In this document: in pieces, positions 33,400 through 36,799 of the stretch
Layout: the number at the start of each line of letters is the position of its first letter
Position numbering within the stretch: the first letter of the stretch is position 1
NCBI GenBank assembly: GCA_020845805.1
Contig: JADLFD010000277.1
Span: 1-36,799 of the forward strand
Source: Verrucomicrobiales bacterium
GTDB lineage: Bacteria > Verrucomicrobiota > Verrucomicrobiia > Limisphaerales > CAIMTB01
DNA length: 36,799 bases
Direction of reading: 5' to 3'
Notes under the pieces: generated by a model
Databases searched by the model: none
What the model was told of the DNA's origin: nothing
What the model saw: the letters and a program-made list of their open reading frames with translations, nothing else
Position numbers and translations under genes: made by a program

Positions 33400-34104
33400 A
33401 TGAGCTTTTTTGTAAGCCTGATGCTGGTGGGTTTCGCGACGATGGCGCTGAGTCTCCTCGCGAGCCAACATGTGAAGTCGCGATTTCGCCGATTCAGCCA
33501 AATTCCAGGGTCGAGCGGTTTCACGGGCGCCGAAGTGGCGGCTGAGATCCTGCAGCGTAACGGGATTCACGACGTGAGCGTTCATGAGCACCAAGGGTTT
33601 CTGGGGGACCATTATGATCCGGTGCACAAACGATTGGTGCTGTCGCCGGACGTGTATCATGGCACTTCGCTGGCGGCTTTGGGGGTGGCGGCGCACGAGG
33701 CTGGGCATGCGATCCAGCACAAGAACGCCTACCTCCCGCTGCACGTGCGAATGCTCGCGGTGGGGATCACCACGTACGCCAACCAGTTTGTGACACTAAT
33801 TCCGATGTTGGGCATGGGCATGGGGCTCGCGCCGAGATGGGCGTTTGCGGCTATGGCGGTGGGTTGGGCGGTGATCATGCTCTTCAACCTCATTACCCTT
33901 CCGGTCGAATTCGATGCCTCGAGTCGGGCGAAGGCAATGCTGACGCGGCTCGGGTTCGTGCGCACTGAAGGCGAAGCTGCGGGAGTGGCGGCGGTGCTCA
34001 ATGCCGCGGCCTTGACCTACGTGGCCGCGTTCGCGACCTCGCTCGCCTATTTTCTGGTATACCTGTTGCCGCTCCTCGGTGGAGGGCGTTCGTCGCGCGA
34101 CTGA
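33400..34104 (+). CDS. YugP-like membrane zinc metallopeptidase
   Basis: 234 residues; AAAGGA precedes ATG 33400 at good spacing. An N-terminal helix (FVSLMLVGFATMALSLLA) is followed by the soluble catalytic part with HEAGH at 99-103 (VAAHEAGHAIQHKNAYLPL). Further helices include QFVTLIPMLGMGMGL, FAAMAVGWAVIMLFNLITL and AAFATSLAYFLVYLLPLL. The block LPVEFDASSRAK supplies the likely third zinc ligand (Glu) and is a YugP/Zn_peptidase_2 signature. Physiological substrates are not known. A site-2 protease gene follows by 64 bp, so the two intramembrane peptidases may be cotranscribed. Confidence 0.93.
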   Translation: MSFFVSLMLVGFATMALSLLASQHVKSRFRRFSQIPGSSGFTGAEVAAEILQRNGIHDVSVHEHQGFLGDHYDPVHKRLVLSPDVYHGTSLAALGVAAHEAGHAIQHKNAYLPLHVRMLAVGITTYANQFVTLIPMLGMGMGLAPRWAFAAMAVGWAVIMLFNLITLPVEFDASSRAKAMLTRLGFVRTEGEAAGVAAVLNAAALTYVAAFATSLAYFLVYLLPLLGGGRSSRD

Positions 34105-34168
34105 CCCGAAAGGCAGGCTCTCGGGGAACGTCGCGGCAGCGCCGGCAACCAAACCGCAGTTACGGACG

Positions 34169-35302
34169 ATGAAATGGTCCTTCCAGATCGGACGATGGCT
34201 GGGGGTGGATGTGTACGTCCACGCCACGTTCCTGCTGTTGCTGGGGTTGGTGGGAATGATGCAGTGGGCAGACGGGAGATCGTTGGCGGCTGCGGGAGAG
34301 GCGGTGGGGTTCTTCTGCGCGATCTTCGGCTGCGTGCTGTTGCACGAGTTTGGCCACGCGCTGGCCGCGCGGCAATTTGGCATCAGGACCAAGGACATCA
34401 CCTTGCTCCCCATCGGGGGAGTGGCGCGCCTGGAACGGATGCCGGATCGGCCGGGGCAGGAGTTGTTGGTGGCGTTGGCCGGGCCGGCGGTGAACGTGGT
34501 CCTTGCGCTTGGCTTGATGCTCTGGCTGGCCTTGGTTGGTGGATTTCGAGGGGATGGGCTGTCCGAGGCATTCGAAGACTCGACTGCGGTTCGGCTGCTG
34601 GTGGTGAACGGGATGCTGGTGGTGTTTAACCTGATTCCGGCATTTCCCATGGATGGCGGTCGGGTGTTGAGAGCGCTGCTTTCCTTTTGGCTGGACCGGG
34701 TGCAGGCAACCCGGATAGCCGCGGTCCTCGGTCAGGGGTTTGCCGTGGTATTCGGACTGGTGGGATTGCTCTCTCTCGTGGGTGGTCCGGGCAGTCCACT
34801 CCTGATGCTGATTGCGGTCCTGGTTTGGACCGGGGCTGGGGCGGAGGCACGGGCGGTCGTCGTAGGCAGTCAGCTCACCGGAGCGAGGGCCCAGGACGCG
34901 ATGCTGACGCATTTCTTCGTCCTGCGCCCACAGGACCCACTGTCACGGGCCGTGGATTTCATGCTGGCCGGGTCGCAGCACGATTTTCCCGTCGTGGACG
35001 AAGGGCGTGTGGTGGGAGTGGCGATGCGGCAGGGTATTCTGGCCGCGTTGACGCGGGGCGGAAACCGTGCCCCGGTGTCGGAAGCGATGGAGAGGGATTT
35101 TCAGATGGTAGATGCCGCTGATCCGTTGGACGGGATTCTTTCTCGCACCGGGGCACGACTGCCCCTTTTTGCCCCGGTGGTTTCCGAGGGGCGCCTGGTC
35201 GGTCTGCTGACCGCGGAGAATGTCGCCGAGTTGGTGATGATCCGGACGGCCCTGCGGGGGTCCGCTTTCAGGTTCGTCGGCGAGCCTCCGGTGCTTCGGT
35301 AA
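34169..35302 (+). CDS. Site-2 protease family (M50) zinc peptidase with CBS-like C-terminus
   Basis: 377 residues from ATG 34169, starting KWSFQIGRWLGVDVYVH as family members do; the ORF-track start 30 codons earlier overlaps the upstream gene. The catalytic motif HEFGH (59-63) lies in a membrane helix, and the second zinc motif is NLIPAFPMDGGRV with Asp162. Five or more helices fill residues 15-235. The C-terminal ~130 residues look like a pair of CBS domains (AQDAMLTHFFVLRPQDPL, then VSEAMERDFQMVDAADPL), which usually bind adenosine nucleotides. S2P enzymes cut transmembrane substrates such as anti-sigma factors. No anti-sigma gene is nearby. Confidence 0.93.
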   Translation: MKWSFQIGRWLGVDVYVHATFLLLLGLVGMMQWADGRSLAAAGEAVGFFCAIFGCVLLHEFGHALAARQFGIRTKDITLLPIGGVARLERMPDRPGQELLVALAGPAVNVVLALGLMLWLALVGGFRGDGLSEAFEDSTAVRLLVVNGMLVVFNLIPAFPMDGGRVLRALLSFWLDRVQATRIAAVLGQGFAVVFGLVGLLSLVGGPGSPLLMLIAVLVWTGAGAEARAVVVGSQLTGARAQDAMLTHFFVLRPQDPLSRAVDFMLAGSQHDFPVVDEGRVVGVAMRQGILAALTRGGNRAPVSEAMERDFQMVDAADPLDGILSRTGARLPLFAPVVSEGRLVGLLTAENVAELVMIRTALRGSAFRFVGEPPVLR

Positions 35303-35427
35303 GGTTTGGTGCGAGCTGACGGGAAGAGTGCGGGACCTTGTCGGTCGAGGCTGAAGCGGGAAGCGTCAGGTCCAAAGTTGGAACCTAATCGTTGCCAATC
35401 GCCTCGTGGTAATGGCAAGGGAAGGAG

Positions 35428-35973
35428 GTGAGCGAGCGTCGTGAAATCCGAAACCTGGCCTTGGTCGGGTTCATGGGCTCTGGGAAGAGCACGGTGGGAC
35501 GGCTCGTCGCGCGGCAGGGGGATCTGGAGTTTGTCGATACGGACGAGTGGATCGAGTCCAAAACCGGGCGTCGGATTCCGGCAATTTTCTCCGAGGACGG
35601 TGAGCCGGCATTTCGGGCGCTGGAAGGCGATGCGGTGCGGGCTTTGGGGGAGCGCAGTGGTTTGGTGATCGCCACTGGAGGCGGTTTGGTTTGCCAGCCC
35701 GGCATGATGGAATTGCTCAAGAAGCACGCCTTGGTGGTGTGCCTTTGGGCCTCCCCGGAGACAATCTGGGAGCGGGTGATGCATCAGACGCATCGGCCGT
35801 TGCTCCAGGTCCCGGACCCTCGAGCCGAAATCGCGCGCCTCCTGGCCGCACGGGATGGACACTATCGGCAGTCCGATGTGCTGGTGAACTCCGGTCTGCG
35901 CAGTTTGCGCGAGGTCGCAGCGCAGGTGCTGCACCAGTATATGGATGTACGACAGCGCGGGGTAATGCCGTGA
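35428..35973 (+). CDS. aroK: Shikimate kinase
   Basis: 181 residues from GTG 35428. AAGGG and AAGGAGG purine tracts lie immediately upstream and partly overlap the start; the first (35417-35421) gives normal spacing, and no other in-frame start leaves the first strand intact. Walker A is GFMGSGKST, the shikimate-binding DTDEWIE follows, GEPAFRALE provides the substrate Arg, and ATGGGLV is the glycine-rich loop. The lid carries HRPLL. It phosphorylates shikimate at the 3-hydroxyl, the fifth step to chorismate. The stop TGA overlaps the queG start (GTGA 35970-35973). Confidence 0.94.
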   Translation: MSERREIRNLALVGFMGSGKSTVGRLVARQGDLEFVDTDEWIESKTGRRIPAIFSEDGEPAFRALEGDAVRALGERSGLVIATGGGLVCQPGMMELLKKHALVVCLWASPETIWERVMHQTHRPLLQVPDPRAEIARLLAARDGHYRQSDVLVNSGLRSLREVAAQVLHQYMDVRQRGVMP

Positions 35974-36799
35974 AGGACGCGGTGGTAGCGCACGCGCTCG
36001 AACTGGGATTCGATCTTTGCCGTGTGACGCATGCAGGGGATCCGGAAAGCGCGCCGGCCTTTGATCGTTGGCTGGCTTCCGGGCATCACGGGCAGATGGA
36101 GTACCTGGCACGCAACGGGGCGAAGCGGAAAAATCCTCAGATGGTGTTGCCCGGGGCGCGGTCGATCATCGTGGTGGCCGTGTCGTACGCGGCAGGCGAG
36201 GAAGGCGAGCCGGCGCGTGTGGCGGGGACCCCGACCGGCGTGGTGGCGCGGTACGCGCGGCACGCCGATTACCACGAGGTGCTCGGGGAACGCTTGGAAG
36301 CATTAACCTGTAGAGTGAACGAGCTCGGGGGGCCGGGGACGCGTTCGCTTTGGTATGTGGATACCGGTCCGCTGCTGGAACGTGATCTCGCTCAGCGGGC
36401 CGGGGTTGGGTTCGCCGGCAAGCACACCAACCTGATTTCGCGCGAACTGGGGAATTGGTTCTTGTTGGCGGAGATCCTGACCACGGCCGAACTACCCCCG
36501 GATCCAGCGGAGCGAAACCGATGCGGCACGTGTGTGCGGTGCCTGGCGGCGTGTCCTACCCAAGCGATCGTGGCGCCCTTCGAACTCGATGCCCGGCGAT
36601 GCATTTCCTATCTCACCATAGAGCTGAAGGGTTCCATACCGGAGGTGCTGCGGCCCGCGATCGGGGCGCGCATCTTTGGTTGTGATGACTGCCTGGCGGT
36701 GTGTCCCTGGAATCGTTTCGCGCGCCTGGGAGCGCTGATGTCCGGGGTTCGACGAGACGACCTCGGCCAACCGCGGTTGTTGGAGTGGTTGCGATTGGA
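35970..36799 (+). CDS. queG: Epoxyqueuosine reductase QueG, partial (3' end missing)
   Basis: Not in the ORF track because it has no stop inside the window. GTG 35970 overlaps the aroK stop, and about 276 residues are visible. The N-terminal cobalamin-binding part contains GVVARYARHADYHEVL and the YVDTGPLLERDLAQRAGVGF block. Two ferredoxin-type iron-sulphur motifs follow: CGTCVRCLAACP and FGCDDCLAVCPWN. This order is diagnostic of QueG, which makes queuosine from epoxyqueuosine in tRNA using cobalamin and two [4Fe-4S] clusters. The C-terminal HEAT-like region lies outside the window. Confidence 0.95.
   Translation, partial: MKDAVVAHALELGFDLCRVTHAGDPESAPAFDRWLASGHHGQMEYLARNGAKRKNPQMVLPGARSIIVVAVSYAAGEEGEPARVAGTPTGVVARYARHADYHEVLGERLEALTCRVNELGGPGTRSLWYVDTGPLLERDLAQRAGVGFAGKHTNLISRELGNWFLLAEILTTAELPPDPAERNRCGTCVRCLAACPTQAIVAPFELDARRCISYLTIELKGSIPEVLRPAIGARIFGCDDCLAVCPWNRFARLGALMSGVRRDDLGQPRLLEWLRL

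Noticed and set aside
35392-35418. TTGCCA / TGGCAA inverted repeat before aroK
   Set aside because: Only 6-bp arms with a 15-nt loop; likely chance, though it lies just before the ribosome-binding site.

Overview
This is a GC-rich bacterial chromosome segment of 36.8 kb, densely coding and mostly on the + strand. I place it in the PVC group, probably Verrucomicrobiota close to the Limisphaerales/Pedosphaera lineage. That placement is inference. It rests on the mix of a PEP-CTERM protein, a BBP2-type porin, a CRTAC1-type FG-GAP protein, a DUF2089-like regulator paired with a membrane protein, an EboD-type dehydroquinate-synthase homologue, and outer-membrane genes (LptF/G permease, LpxA). No rRNA, tRNA, CRISPR array, transposase, integrase or phage gene was seen, so this looks like ordinary chromosome rather than a mobile island.

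Layout. 1-7.4 kb: the tail of a secreted Ig-like protein, a terminator, a membrane-anchored FG-GAP/ASPIC-UnbV protein, typA (bipA) with its own terminator, then a small secreted DUF3299-like protein that overlaps a large secreted alkaline phosphatase. 7.4-9.9 kb: a PEP-CTERM protein, a 0.5-kb gap holding a hairpin and an AT-rich island with two identical 11-bp repeats, then a coupled pair: a short DUF2089-like HTH protein and a membrane protein with a large extracytoplasmic domain. 10.0-17.4 kb: an LptF/LptG permease overlapped by an orphan GAF-GAF histidine kinase, the set rnhB-yraN-mutM, an HtrA-type protease and lpxA. 17.5-19.8 kb (- strand): a BBP2 porin with a strong terminator, and a metallo-beta-lactamase-fold hydrolase. 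19.98-22.9 kb: a Tyr/Pro/Val-rich secreted protein, a gamma-carbonic anhydrase, a small TPR protein (-) and an EboD-type sugar-phosphate cyclase. 23.0-28.3 kb (-): a long UvrA and a membrane-anchored TPR protein. 28.4-32.0 kb: cysS, proC and an AI-2E family transporter. 32.0-36.8 kb: a 0.4-kb gap, an alanine-rich secreted protein with a strong terminator, a YugP-like zinc peptidase, a site-2 protease with CBS-like domains, aroK, and the 5' part of queG, which runs off the window and is absent from the ORF track.

How the genes fit together. Most are housekeeping: translation (typA, cysS), DNA maintenance (rnhB, mutM, uvrA), amino-acid and tRNA metabolism (proC, aroK, queG) and envelope biogenesis (lptF/G, lpxA, porin, HtrA). 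The least explained parts are the DUF2089-like/membrane-protein pair with its candidate tandem operator (8.56-9.94 kb), the helical-repeat secreted protein at 32.45-33.12 kb, the DUF3299-like/phosphatase pair, and the EboD-type enzyme standing alone. The first is my best candidate for an undescribed regulatory system. I found no complete novel multi-gene defence or biosynthetic system.
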